NCBI GenBank assembly: GCA_029204225.1
Contig: CM055110.1
Coordinates: 44,299,186 to 44,363,185 of the forward strand
Source: Diphasiastrum complanatum
Taxonomy: Eukaryota > Streptophyta > Lycopodiopsida > Lycopodiales > Lycopodiaceae
Direction of reading: 5' to 3'
DNA length: 64,000 bases
How positions within the stretch are numbered: position 1 is the stretch's first letter; each line of letters begins with the position of its first letter. Of the stretch, positions 21,345 through 34,794 are shown piece by piece. The notes below the pieces were generated by a model that did not search any database, was not told where the DNA came from, and saw only the letters and a list, made by a program, of their open reading frames with translations. The translations under genes were made by a program, and so were the position numbers.

Positions 21345-24300
21345 TGGGAATGTAGAAGTAAATAAATGAAAGAGCAAGATATGGGAACAGAAGTGGTGAA
21401 TTGGGGAATGCAGAACTTTGAGAGAAAAGTGGGGAATATAGTTTGGGGAATCAAGATGGTAGTGTGTAAAGAGTAAAATTGGGAAATCTGGATAGGGGAA
21501 ATGAAAATGATGGTCTAATGATGCCTTAGTAAATTTCCAAATTTGGATCCACCAGCTGGGAATGCTTCTGCAGTTGGAAAATTCAAATCTGGGAATATAA
21601 CTTGAGGAATTTGGTAAACCTAGATCTTCAAAATTGAAGTCTATAGAACAGAAAATGTGTTTTTGAAAATATATAGATTTTAGGCTGATTCTATGAGAGT
21701 TTAGATTCGCCTAGCTCAAATTAGAATCATCATAAGTGGGGACCTAGATATCTAGTGAATCTTGAGAAAGTACAGTTGGGGAATGTACAAGTTTCAAGCT
21801 CACTTGGCAGGTTGGTACATATATGAGAATGTACAGATTTGACTTTTGGAATGATCTGATGGAGTATGTACTCCCCTTGACTACAATAGGTAAAACATGT
21901 GTGAGATTACTCTTTGGTAGGTGGGAGAACTCAAAAGTATAGTTGGTAGGCCAAAAGTGCAAAAAATCAAGATTTTTACACTTTTCAATGTACAACAATG
22001 GATCCTTGGGATCTAGGTTTGCTCTTTGGACAATGTATTGGTCTCAGATGGATCTATCAAAGATGAAGGAGGCAAACCAAGATGGGCTAATGCTGAGGCT
22101 GTAGAGGCGGGAACATCTATAACTTGGGAACCAAGTTTCGGGAGCTGTGGTGATGGTTTGGGTTCGCCCTTTGGACAATGGTCTCAGTAGGGAATGATGG
22201 CGTAAATTTGAAGTGGGTGAACTTAGATATTCTACTTGAGTCTTTTGCAATAGGAGGGACAAGTTCTTATTGAAAACAAAAGTTGCAATGAGAGGTGCGG
22301 ACTTTATCTACCCTTCTTATGTGAAGAAAGGATTTGAGTTTTTACTTGTCCCCCATTTGTAGAGTAATGGGGTTTAAACTTGTCTCTGATTGTCTCTGAT
22401 TAAGGTTCATAAACTTAGCAACAGTCACGAGGGATGAGTTTTGGCTGTATCTTCAATGAGATTTGATACACAAATGTTGTAGCCTTTTGTTTTTGTATCC
22501 TTTGTTTATGATAGTTGTCATATATGTGGTGTATGATTTTATAGATCAATGTCATGAATTTGTAGTGAATTCATGTGAAAGTTACTGCAAGGTAGTGATT
22601 ATAATCTATGAGTTGTTGCATGAATCATGTAAGGATATTTTTTGAGAGCCTTACACTATGATGAGCAATATTTCATGAGTGTAGTAAATGCTAAAAATCC
22701 AATAATAGTTGTACGAAAACTACACGTAAATGATTTATTTCAAAATTGTTGTTTTTAGCATTGATAGAGTAACAATTCTTATGCACACCATATGAGATAG
22801 TGAGATGAATTTGAAGCATGTAGCTAATTGCTAGAACCATCTTCCACCATTGTGATTTGGTTATTGATAATATCATCTTTCTTAATTTATTCATGCATAT
22901 ATGAACCTATCATAGTTTTGGTAGAGATGTCATTGCCAGTAGCTATGAAATTTGAGCAACTTGTGAGGCAAAGCTTGACAATTTTCTATATTATAGCCAA
23001 ACAATTTTTTTTTAAGATCTAAATTGTTGATTGGGATAACAACTTAATCCCATATTTGATTTGTATATACTTATGGCATTGATATAGTGCTAATTATTTT
23101 GACAAATTTGTGTTGTTCTTGTTATTGATTGGAGTTCTTGAGCACAAATTTAGGTAGCAAGGTACATGAACTTTGAAATAATGGTCTAACAGGGGGATGC
23201 CTCAAATGTAGTGACACATAACGAAGCAATGTTACTAGCAAATTAAAAAAAACTAGGTGAGTTACTTCGATTATTCTTTATAGAATATCACATGCATGAA
23301 TAGACAGACTATGCTATCAAAAGAGAAAACCCAGCCATGATAATACCTAGATTGACATTGGTATGGCTACTAAGTGGGTGTTAGATTCTAATTTATGAGT
23401 AACAGTTGTTGCTAGGAAAATGCATGGGGCTTGGTGGTCCAATAGATCATTGTTGAAGCAATAACCATTCATCTAAATCAACATGCAAAGATGACATGTA
23501 TATAGACATGAATCAAGCCAACAAGCATTGATCATCATGTATGTGGTCTTTATCATATGCAAAGCTCAAGCTATCAGTCTTGCGTGGGTCCATTATCATC
23601 TTAAAGGATAAATCTTTATGCATTTTTTTATTGGTAGTTTACTACTTTGCATAAACAAGTTTCATGATTACTTTTCACAAACAAGTTTCATGGTTAAAGA
23701 TCCATTGGGATCTTGGAACTTGGTGTGATACTTAGTGTACAAAAATTCACAACCTTACCTTGGAAACAGAAGACTCCCAATATGTTTGATTAGAGCGTGT
23801 AGCTACATAGGAAAAAATTAAGTCTTGCCCAAGTTGCTCCAGTGGTTGTAGCATAAGTCTGTCACTTGAGCAAGAAGTTTTAAACTTAAAGTGAAGGTAA
23901 TGTATAAACCATATGTGCTAACTTATGACTCAAACGCTTCTTAAAACTCAAATAATATATAGCATTTTTATTACTTAGCTTATATCCATCCTCTTTTTTG
24001 ATTGCATGTGATTTTCCTTACATTGTGTGCCATATCCTTTTTGGCTTTTGATGTTTTGTTGTAGCTAATTGCATTCGTAAGTATTTATAAAGTACATCAT
24101 TGCATGAAAACCCTTTTTTTTTTTTCTTTTTGCTTTACTCCAAGCCAATTCAAAAATGTAGAACTAATAGTTGTCTTTGTTTTAGAAGTTTGGTTAGGTC
24201 TTTTTTTTTAAATAGTTTATACTATGAAATTTGTTTTCATTAATAATTATTTTGCTATGATCTTAAAAGCACAAAATTTACGAGCCTACAATGCCATTTA

Positions 24301-25178
24301 CATCAACAATAGTGTTTCATTCTAATGTTCTCTTTTAGGTTGGAACACTTGAGATTATTCTAATAATGGCTTTACTCACTGCATATACTCAAAAAAATTT
24401 CAAGGTGGGAAAAGGTGCATGTAGTGCAAAAAAAATATTTCATTTTCTTTTTTTTTGGTAATAATCTGCATGAAGTTATCAATGTTTTTTTCCAAGTTTT
24501 ATTACGTAAGTCATCTAGAATTTGCTTACTGTTCTATCAAAGTTGGATTTTCATCCTTTGAAATGCAAGCTACAATTCACATAGAATTACCTTAACCAAC
24601 CAAGTCCTCTTGGTGTCAAGGAATGGTTGCCAAAGTTGAAATGTTGCTTTATATATTGTCATTAGTTTGAAGGTTTTGTAATATGTTTCTCATTATGATG
24701 TTTTCAAGCTCAAGCTTGGTGACCACTGAAACTCATCTTGCTACAACATATTGGAGTAGTTTCAGCTACAACATATTGAAGTAGTTTTAGAGATGTATGT
24801 ATCAACTATTTCAAATTCTTTGAATTTCATTTATGGAAGTCCAGTGGACACATGAAATTTGTACATGTTTATACTAAGCAATTTTGTGGTTGATGCCAAA
24901 GATGAAACTGGAACAAACTTATCGTTTGTCACATTACATGGATGTTCTTCAAAATTATATGGAATATGTTCTCAAACTATGTAATTTTTATCTTGATTAT
25001 GAGGTCTTCTATTAGTAAATCTTGCAATAAATATGATATAATGAATTACGTATTTTTTATTGGAAACAAATCATTTATCCATGACAATAATTTGAAAGAG
25101 AGTTGAGATTATACTATCCCAAAAAAAAAATCATTAAAGTGCTCTCAAAATTAGGTACTTCCAGAATGTGACATTTCT
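21345..25178. other. long AT-rich intergenic segment
   Basis: No gene was recognised in 3.8 kb. From 21,345 to about 22,020 the word TGGGGAAT and close variants recur many times (for example 21,406, 21,433, 21,446, 21,778), like a strongly decayed minisatellite. From about 22,160 to 22,360 a plus-strand piece reads like a short coding remnant (RRDKFLLKTKVAMRGADF) without an identifiable family. The rest is AT-rich with homopolymer runs. Confidence 0.4.
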
Positions 25179-26106
25179 TTGTCCTATGAAAGTATCACTT
25201 CAATTGATAAGGTTGATTGGTATTACATTTTGGGCTATTTATATTGTATGGTATCAGTAGGAGAGAATGTAGAAGGAGAGAAACTCGAGGATCTCAAGGC
25301 ACTTCTTAGCAAATACCACGACTATCTTGCTTGGAATTATGCTGAGTTAAAGGGCATATTTCCAGATGTTGTGGTTCATACCATTCCACTGGTTCATGGT
25401 GCAAAATCCATAGTTAGGGGCCCTATAGGTCTAATTCGCATTACGCCCAGTTGATCCAAGAAGAAGTAAAGAAGCTTCTAGATGTAGGATTCATCTACAA
25501 GATGGAACACACGGATTGGGTATCACCTATTGTGGTAGTACCTAAGAAAAACGAGAAGCTTATAATCTGTGTGGACTACAAGAAGCTAAACGCTGTAACC
25601 AACAAAGACCATTTTCCTTTACCATTCATGAAGAATGTGTTAGAGAGAATAGCCGGAGCAGAAGCCTATAGTTTCCTAGATGGGTTTAGTGGCTATAATC
25701 AGGTGTAGATAGCCCCAGAAGATCACCACAAAACTGTGTTTCCATTGAGTGGGAAACGTATGCCTACAGAGTGATGCCATTCGGATTGTGCAATGCTCCC
25801 AACACTTTCCAACGAATCGTGAGCCATGCCTTCGACTTTCTATGAAAATTTCTTGAAATTCTTATGGACGACTTTGTGTCCACTCCTCTAGAGCCCAAAC
25901 ACCTAGTTTGCTTAGAGAAAGTGTTCATCCGGTGTCGATTATTCGGCATATCCCTAAACCCTACCAAATGCCAATTTCTGGTCATGCACGACATGTTGTT
26001 GTTTGGCCACGTAGTTTTGAGGCATGGTATCACCACAGACATCGACAAGATCCACATAATACTTGCTTTACATGAGCCAAAAATTGTACATGAAATACAT
26101 CGGTGA
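25179..26106 (+). pseudogene. truncated Ty3/gypsy pol fragment (RT)
   Basis: Piece 25,179-25,454 has the RT lead-in (DYLAWNYAELKGI, HTIPLVHGAK). Piece 25,451-25,708 holds EEVKKLLDVGFIYK, SPIVVVPKKN and the VDYKKLNAVTNKDHFPLP motif, ending at a stop after FLDGFSGYNQV. The catalytic (Y/M)DD is seen as MDDF at 25,864. The last recognisable block (GHVVLRHGITTDIDKI) ends near 26,050. There is no RNase H or integrase: the fragment breaks off within 50 bases of the microsatellite at 26,150. It differs clearly from the gypsy at 5 kb. Confidence 0.82.
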
Positions 26107-26149
26107 GAAAATTCCAGAATATAACAACACACTTGAGATGTATATATGA

Positions 26150-26329
<180 letters not shown>

Positions 26330-26339
26330 CTCCTCCCCC

Positions 26340-29300
26340 TCTCTCACAACTAATCTTTCATGGGAAGAAAATTTATGGGAACAAAATATTGCTCCCCATA
26401 ATAGCTAATGAGTAGGCTACAACATAGTCTAAAAATGGCTCCCAATAAGAGCTAGTGAGTAGGCTACAATGTAGCCTCCTCATGAACACTATCACATACA
26501 TGGCTTAACATAAGCATGTCAACTAAATCCCTTAGCTTGCAACCCAACTACTTATACCCTATGTATAGCTATAAAGAGGTTACCATTTCTTGCAAACCCC
26601 GAATCATTGTTTACGACATGTTACACAATACTTCACATTAAACATGTGAACATGGTTGCATATGCCTATTTATACGAGACTGACTCGAGAATGATGGAAG
26701 TTGTTTGGTGTTCAAGGAGAGTCCAAAATGTCTAATATCCATAGTTGGAAAAGTATCGTCTGGTATTCAAAGAGAGCCCAAAATGTCTAATCTCCATAGT
26801 TGGAAAAGTAGGTCATTGTAACATCATCGTATGCATCCATGCTAATGTGGGTGGGCATATTATGCACACACATGATCCTTGGGGTAAAACAAGCATACAC
26901 AAGTATAGGTTGTAGGACAAACCATCCAACCAATAGTCTAATGAATGGCTAGACTCCTTCAAGTTGATATCCACAATACACACTATGGAAGCTTGAACAT
27001 AGGACTCGCTAGCGATTCTCAATACCTATAGTATGGTGAATTGGGAGGGGAGAGAATATAGATATTCTCTTTGAAATTCTAGCCTCCATACAACATTTAA
27101 ATTCTCCCTTCATGATCATCCCCTTCCATGCATAGCTATAGTATCCAGACATAGACATCACGCACAACCACTTTTGCATGATACAATGCCTTAATCCAAT
27201 ATGGGTATAGGATCTATCTCAGGTTAAGGACTACCTTACGGTATATGCCAAGCCTAATATACATGTTTAAGGACATAACATGGCATAAGATTTTGCTAAA
27301 AACTATAGCTTGTAACCCCACCATGAAGACCTAATACTTGAATTCATTGGATCAAATCATTCCACATGTATAGTACAATGATGGACTAGGAGATTAATGA
27401 AAATGTTGGAATTTTGTCATGCTCAACATTATTTTTGCCATATAGGTCACCCAATGCTTATAAGTACAATCATGATTCACATGGCAAGATCCGATCAAAT
27501 TTGAAGGATATGAGTGTGGATGGCTCAAAATGGGCAATAACATAAAGATAATGCACATCAATAGTGAACGATAGTGATTGTCTTTGAAAAATGTGTAAAT
27601 AGCAAAAAGGTAGCAAGTTGCTTGGGTGTTGAAAAACTTTTTGTTAATTATCTCATGTAGTGAATAACTTTTAAATGTGTAATTTTGCATTCATGAATAA
27701 CATTGACATTGCACTTTTTTGTTAGCTAAACTATTTGAGTTGCCCTTTACCATAAAGATTGAACTCAACATCACTTTAAGGTGCACAGAAAATTTGGCCG
27801 CAACATTATTTTAGCAACACATCCACTTCCTCTCCTTGTAGTTGAGCCTTGTGCATGATGTGCTTAGCATAGCCATCATCCTACCACATATAGGGGGAAT
27901 GTGTGGTTGAGAATGCGTTGGGGCCAAAGTGCCTACATGCTTTTGAAGGACCCTCTAGCTTTTGAAGGTGCCTTGTTTTTAGTGCTATTGCTATTGTGCA
28001 TGTTCCTATTTTCTTGCAAGATTCCATCCACTGGTAGTGGGCAAGCCCTTAATGGAAAGGATTTGTTTATTATTTGTGTAAGTTGGATTAAAGGCTATGT
28101 ACAACAAAGCATGGCAATAAATGGCCGCATGAAGTGTGATCACTATGGAATTTATGATGTAGACATGGCTTTAAGGTCCATATACCACTTGCACATCTGA
28201 GCCTATGATTCATAAACACCAATAATGACTTTTCTATGAATTATTGTTTTGAGATGGAGCATTTTGAATTCCATTCTTTTGTCATCTCTTATGTTCAATA
28301 ATTTGTTGCAATCATAAGTTGTGTCAAATTCATTTAACCTTCAACTTTGTCTCTTGTAGGAGATAAAAAGTTGTCATTGGATCTTTTGCTTGTGTGGAAA
28401 TAAATGTTGTTCTAGTGGTATCAATTTGAAAATGCAATTTAGGCATATTTTTTAGTTTGCCCATGTGTCAAGTGCTACATAGTTACTTCATTTGTGGTTA
28501 GGTGCAATTTTGACAATGGCATGTTTATTCTCAATTGTTAGTTGATTCGCTAACCCAACTAAATGTCAAGATTTATGATTTTAGGGAAGACCTTACTAAC
28601 AAGAGACACACAGAAAAGAATCATGCAATTTCTAACAATTTCAAGTTTTGTTTGTACTCAAAAGACAATGCATTAGTACTATATTTAAATAGTTTTGTCA
28701 TGAGCTGAACCTTTCACTTAGGTCTTACCTATCATCTATAGACTTTTTTGCTACCACTTCTGATTTATGATTATCATACCCACTTACTTGCATGCCGCAC
28801 GAATATGTTCAAGATTTTCAATACATTGTCTCCATGAAGTTTTGATGTCATTTAGGAAATAAATCAAGGAACTAACCCAACACATGTACTGATCTATTAA
28901 AAATCAAATGATAGATTTTTAATGCTTGCATCTAGCAAATTGTCCTATTTAGTCTCTCTCTTTTCTATTTCTTTTTCTTTTTACAAATATTTGATCTGAA
29001 ATTTAGACTTCCATCGACAATTCTAATAGGACATGTTGAACACATTAAACCATCACATTTGGTCATACACATGCCATTACTATTATCATTATTTGTTTTT
29101 TTTTGGTTTCTTGGTAAGTAGTAATTATAATACTAGTGTACTTTATAAGTTTATATGCACATGTGTTTTGCTAGGTGTTAGAGGCACTTCTCTTTTTCAT
29201 GTTGTTGGCAATACAATCAAATAAACCACATGTCATAGCTTCAGTTTCACTTGACTACTAATACATGATTAGTATATTTTGAGCAAAACTTTATATCCTA

Positions 29301-30409
29301 CATGATTAAGTATATATTGAGCGAAAGTATATATAAACTGAATAGGGCACAAGTAAACATGAAGAGTCCTACAATTTAGAAGTTAACATTTTCTCCCATC
29401 ATTGTAACTTTGATTGTGTCCCTACAGAATAACTTTTATAGCCCTTCAACATTGAACATTGTTCTTGATTATCAAAATCTTCCTTAGTGTTGCACCCTTG
29501 ACATCTACAAAAAGCTATCATGATGGATAGCATAGTCTAAAAAAGAGTAGCTTGAATGTATGGAATTGTCTCTCAAATGGTTGGATAATATGTCACAGAT
29601 GTGCAAGGTTGTATTGATTGATCAAGCAGGAAATATATTCTTCTTGCTCTGAACATGCATAACCAATCTTCTTTCCTACTTAGTGCGTTTGCTTTAAAAT
29701 TCTAGAAGTTTGCACTTCGTACTTGGCTAATTTGATTTTCTTGAGTGCTTCAAATATTTTGTTCCATATCCTCTCATGGTCTTTTTAGAGAATTCACAAG
29801 CAATGAACCACATCACAGAGAAAAAACCATTCAAACAAGTTGCTATACAAAAAAATCAAGAAATATTTCTCAATATGAATAAATAGTAAATCATTATTAT
29901 GTCATCAGTGAATTGAATACATGTGGAAGAATGTCATGATCCTTTTACCCACAAGCTTTGACCCTATAACCTCAAAATATCATTGAAGAATAGTCAAATT
30001 ATGCACAATATAAAAGCTTAAATTTTTAGTTAAAAGCCATATAATATAATGCATTGTACTAGTAATCATTAATTTGTACAATGTCAAGTTAGTTTGATTC
30101 ATTTGATTCGTTTTTGCTACTAGCTTATAATCAAAACAAAAATATTCCACACATCAAACATTTAGAATAACTCTCCATGTTTCATCCGATAATAGTACAC
30201 TCTTAGTTTTCATGTTTGGTGGAGAGATAACAAAAAAACCTCTCGTTTGGTTGCCATGTTGAACTTTTGAACTTCTAAAGCTTGACACATTGAAAAAGAA
30301 ACCTACATAATTGGCTTTCCAAATTGTACTAGATGCTTTTAGTGGATGCATGAGCTATTAGTGAATAGTTTATTGATATTTGAGGTAATTAGTTTCTAGT
30401 AAAATGATC
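26340..30409. other. intergenic DNA with no recognisable gene
   Basis: Only short frames were found, including a 99-codon plus frame at 27,901-28,200 with a hydrophobic stretch but no family resemblance. A near-duplicate of about 60 bases occurs around 26,695-26,755 and 26,758-26,815, repeating GTTTGGTGTTCAA/GTCTGGTATTCAA and ATAGTTGGAAAAGTA. A short hairpin (ATTAAAAATC/GATTTTTAAT) lies at 28,896-28,923. Confidence 0.45.
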
Positions 30410-31443
30410 CTGAGGTTGTATCGACATTCGTTGGTATCATGATTGCTCATATCACAGATATGGCAATATCGTGTAGGTTGTTCTAACCCCTATCTCAACT
30501 ACGAGCACTCATTTCCTGTGTGATTGCCAGAGCAGTGTGGACACCATGTGGATTCTCTCCTTGGATAGGCGTGGGTAGGTCCTAGTTGCATGTCTTTCAG
30601 CTTTTGATCAACAACCGCGATAAGGTCAGTGGTGAGCTTTTTAATCTGCTCATTGCTTCATTCTTTTTTGCATCTTTGTTCTTGGTTGAAATTATTAGAG
30701 TCCGAAATAGTGCTTTCACTATCGTCGACTCTTTTGATGGCATCAGCGCAGGCTGCTTGAAAAGACATGTATTTGTCTCTTCGTTTCATTTGCTACCTGA
30801 TTTCCTTGGGTAGTCCTGCCATGAACCATGTCAGGACGCTATGGTCTGGGACACTATCAGGGTCTCATCCACTGTGCAATCTCTTGATCATTTCAATATA
30901 ATTGTGTAGGGACTCATTTTTCTTATCGATACGGATTCATCCAAGTTGCAGGAATGGATCGAAAAGAAAGTGGGTGGTTTTGAATCTCATGATGAATTTA
31001 GCCTGTAAGATGTTCCAATCATCTCATTCGTTCTGCTCAAGATTGAAATACCAATCTTTTACAGTGTCGGTTAGACATAGATTGAAATACCTTAACAGCC
31101 CTTGCAGGCTATCGTCTCCATAGGCCCTACACACTTGGGTGTAGATCTGAAGAAATCGTCATGGATCTCCCTTGCCATCAGACCTCGAAAGGTCGATCTT
31201 TGAGAAGTTTCGGACTGCATGAGGTATGAACGGCCTTGGATTGTCCATCGAGGGTGGTTTGGCATCAATCAATTCATGGATTATCTCGATCGATATGTTG
31301 ACAAATTTCTCAAGATCAGGGAGATCCAGGGTGGATAATCTCCTACCAGATCTCAGATGCATACAATGGATAGCAAACACAAAGGAAGCATGAGAGGTGG
31401 AGAAAGAAAGATAGAGAGCAAGGACATTCCTGATCCATTCCAT
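30410..31443 (-). pseudogene. Ty3/gypsy gag remnant
   Basis: Read on the minus strand from 31,443, the product begins near MHLRSGRR (31,356). It continues with a capsid-type block containing FSKIDLSRSDGKGDPWRFL and then RYFNLCLTDTVKDWYFNLE. The C-terminal part has two zinc knuckles: CPHCSGNHTGNEC (CX2CX3HX4C) near 30,530-30,492 and CHICDMSNHDTNEC (CX2CX4HX4C) near 30,460-30,420. These features are typical of gypsy Gag, which packages element RNA. Several in-frame stops break it. No pol follows to the left, so it is a fragment. Confidence 0.8.
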
Positions 31444-31560
31444 AAGAGGGCCAACCTGCTTGTATTGAAATGAAGAGAGAACATGTACAATGATTCAAAA
31501 CTACCACTTATATAGTGGATTGGAGGGTCTTGGCCCATTAGAGGAGTTCTCAATATAAAA
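31444..31560 (-). promoter_or_regulatory. TATA-containing leader of the gag fragment
   Basis: On the minus strand a CCACTATATAAGTGG palindrome with a TATA core lies at 31,503-31,518, about 60-70 bp upstream of a pyrimidine-rich leader. This fits the promoter of an LTR driving the gag. LTR ends could not be defined, because no second copy is present. Confidence 0.4.
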
Positions 31561-31739
31561 AAGACCCGTTAAGGAATGCCATGTAGGATAAAGAAAAATA
31601 TCAAAATAAAAAAAAACAATATTGCTTATTTGCTTGCCCCCACCACTCCCGAGGCCTCCCCAACTTCCAATGATCTAACCCTAGTGTCTACAGTCAAAGT
31701 TAAGAATTCTAAACTGTTCACAATCTAACTTGTCAAAAT

Positions 31740-32050
31740 TCAAAAATACATTCCATCTATCGGATCTAGAATATGACCGCCATCCCCAAATTCAAATCAG
31801 AAAAAAAAGCAAAATGTATGAATATGCATTCCCTCCACTAGAATAAAAATTTGAGCGTTATTTCCAAATATGAATGCCATATTCACATTGGAGTGAAAAT
31901 ATGAGCGCCATCTCTAAATATGAGTGCCATCTTCAAAATGTATGAATATGCATTCTCTCAACATGAATGAAAATATGAGCGCCATCTCCAAATATGAATG
32001 CCATCTCCACATTGGACTGAAAATATGACCGCCATCTCCAAATTTGAATC
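31740..32050. repeat. diverged tandem repeats, about 126-bp period
   Basis: The block AAAATGTATGAATATGCATTC recurs at 31,810 and 31,936. Each unit also contains two copies of an AAATATGA(G/A)(C/T)GCCATCTC-like half-unit. Copies are visibly diverged, so the array is old. The surrounding 31,560-33,075 otherwise contains only short frames, including a Lys/Glu-rich piece near 32,590-32,680. Confidence 0.65.
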
Positions 32051-33075
32051 AAACACAGTATATAATACAATAAAAGATAAGTACTTTGTTTTGTTTTGTA
32101 TTGTTTTGCTTTGTCTTGTTTTTTCGAAAACAACATTGTATCATCTACATTTGGATATTTCTATACAGAGATGAGGAGGCAAAGGAATTCCAATATATGT
32201 TGATGATCATTCCCATTATAGGGCAGAAGGAAAGAAAAACTTGGATTTGTGGACAGATGGAACATTGTATACTCAAGATCCTAGCACATTGACTCATCCC
32301 ACATTCTCTTCAATAACTCATCTAGTAACATGGATATGCAATGGGCATACTGGATTACTAGGATATTGTGAGAGATTGCAAAACTATGGAAATTAGTTTT
32401 CTATGTTTTTAGAATGTGAGTTGATACACATATCCTCTTTTTATCAAAAAAGAGATTGTACTTTAGACAAAAATGAACAACTTAAAAGAAATAATGAATC
32501 ATTATAGAAGATAGCGTTCGATATCAAATCAGAACTAGATCAAATGCAATCAATCTTATAATCTATTCATATGGAAAACTTACAATTACTGAAGGATGTG
32601 GAAGAGGCTAAGAAGGAGTCTAGGAGTAAGAAGCAAAAGCGGCAAAGTTGCAAGGATATTCATACCCTTTCAAAAGGAGGTTTTTGAAATAGGAGAATTC
32701 GAGCGTTCAAGTAAGCCCCACTGATTTTTTGTAACTTGATTAATGACATATGAATTTATTTCAGCTACTGTGTTGTTCTACTCACTATCTGCTTTTTTTG
32801 CAGATCTGCATTAGTAGCTCATTAAAATATAAAGGACAATGATTCAATTGGAATGTCGTTGGGCTCAATATTGATAGGCAAATCCACTAAGTGTATCATG
32901 ATGAACAATAGGAGTTCCAATGTAAAGTGCAAAGTTGTAGAGTCTTTGTTGTTGGACATTCAAATTTGCCTATGATTTTGTAGGTATTAGCAGAGAAGCA
33001 TACGAAACAATATACTTTAGAGAAGCTGTTAAGCAAGTTTGAATTAGAAAAATTCCTATCCCAAGGTCATATCAC

Positions 33076-33543
33076 TTGAAGACAGAGAGGAATACATTAA
33101 ACATAGGTATGCATAAGATCATTGGTACCCCATTTCATATTGAGGAAGTGTATGAAATTGATGGAAGATCAATATCTTATAATTCATCAAACAACTTCTT
33201 TGTTGATCTAAATCACTTGCTAACATACACGATCACATTTTATGATATAACCTTAGAAAAGGTGAATAGTAAAATAATCATAGTACTTAAGTTAGATAAG
33301 TCAAAGATTGTGAAAGGGCAGAAGATGGAGAGAGTTAATATAACTCTTTTGAATGGTGCACTATCACAAACAGTGTACCAAGGAGATTTTAGATTCAGTG
33401 TCCAGTCCGAAAATAATATATGGTGGTTGGTAGCTTTTCACGTAATTTTTCTCATTATTAGATTAGATTCAATACCTGGTCGTCTCGAAAAATCAAAATT
33501 TTGTGCCACTTGTAATCAATTTTTTTCGATACCTAGAATCTGA
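33076..33543 (+). other. 155-codon open frame, unrecognised
   Basis: The frame starts MKTERNTLNIGMHK and is fairly long for this AT-rich DNA. It contains VYEIDGRSISYNSSNNFFVDLNHLL and a hydrophobic stretch near residues 115-130 (WWLVAFHVIFLII). A possible upstream exon ends at 32,710 with an intron to about 32,803, but linkage is uncertain. The last 15 codons run into the GATACC(C)AGAGTTT repeat. It could be a gene fragment belonging to the same mobile unit as the minus-strand gene to the right. I cannot assign a function. Confidence 0.3.
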
Positions 33544-33720
33544 ATTTTTCAATACAAAAACTCAGAAATTTTTTATACAGGTTCAACTCAGAAAATTTTG
33601 GATTTTTTGATATCCAGAGTTTGTCGATACCCAGAGTTTTCCGATACCCAGAGTTTTCTAATACCCAAAGTAACCATGACATTCCAGACCAAAAACACGG
33701 CTATTGAAACTACAATGTCA
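33541..33720. repeat. GATACCCAGAGTTTT-type short repeats (left copy)
   Basis: Units near GATACCCAGAGTTTTC recur around 33,610-33,680, preceded by CTGAATTTTTCAATACA and ACTCAGAAA(A)TTTT. The same word series occurs in the same order at 40,440-40,680 and 41,190-42,110. It therefore occurs on both sides of the disrupted minus-strand gene, in direct rather than inverted orientation. Confidence 0.7.
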
Positions 33721-34794
33721 CAGAAAAAAACAAGGGCAAGGACATACCTTAACCCCCTGGGCCGCAGAATATGATGTGGGAGTCAAGAACTTGTACTCCT
33801 CTCGACTGATTGTGGTGTGCTTGGCTGGACATGGTGAACTTGTCTGAAGATCATCTGGCAAATTCTCTATGATCTCCTCAACATCAATCTCTTTGTCCTT
33901 GCATTGTCTCTTCAAGAACCGCTATTTTGGGACCACTGGATCCTGCCCTCCTATATCATTGAGTCGGGTGTCAAGAGTGGAACCCTCCTCTCTGTGATAC
34001 CCACCTCCACAATTATTGATTCTACATGCAATGTACCTCTCTGATGCTGTTTGAACAGTTCTGTCTCTTCGGAAGGGCATGTCCCACTAGGAAAATCAAT
34101 CCACCAAGGATTATTTTGCACCTCCCAATCAGTAAGAATTCTCTGGTTATGAAAGAACATAAACGACTCCTTGTCATCTTTATTCAGCCATAATTTAAAA
34201 AAAGTTGGTAGTTGCGCCACCTTTTTGAGCGATACAAGATATGAATAATACATGCGTTTCAGTAGTTATAAGCATATGCTTCTAAAATCCAATCCAAAAA
34301 ATTACCCACAATATAATCAGTGTTGAATGAATAGCAGACCTCCAGACTACCCTTTTTGCAGCTCCGCGGATGTCTGGTTGTTCTGTCGCACCCTTTGACA
34401 ACTCCATGTCTTTCTCTATGGCATGGAACATTTTTTTCCAATTCAGAAGTTTGAAATCAGTAAAATACTCCTCCATCGATGCACGACCTTGAATATTCAT
34501 TGGCCCTGAAAAGTAATGCAACATCCAAGTCAGTATGAATTCAACTTTGATATATTGTTCTATTATGGCTGATTTTGGAGGCTGTTCCATACTCCAACTT
34601 TGTTACATAGAAACTATGCAAACTTTAAGAGTAGCATAAAAATATGACGAAAACGACACTTGTTTTAAAACACCTACTCATAGCCAAACATTCCTTTAGA
34701 ACATTAAGGGATGTGTCCTTTAGGTGCTCCAACCATGTCTCCTTCGTTACCCATATCCTAAAATCCTTGTCGCTCTTTGGGATTCCGAACTGTT

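Noticed and set aside
27901-28200. 99-codon frame with a hydrophobic segment
   Set aside because: Isolated, with no motif, promoter or splice evidence; not enough to call a gene.
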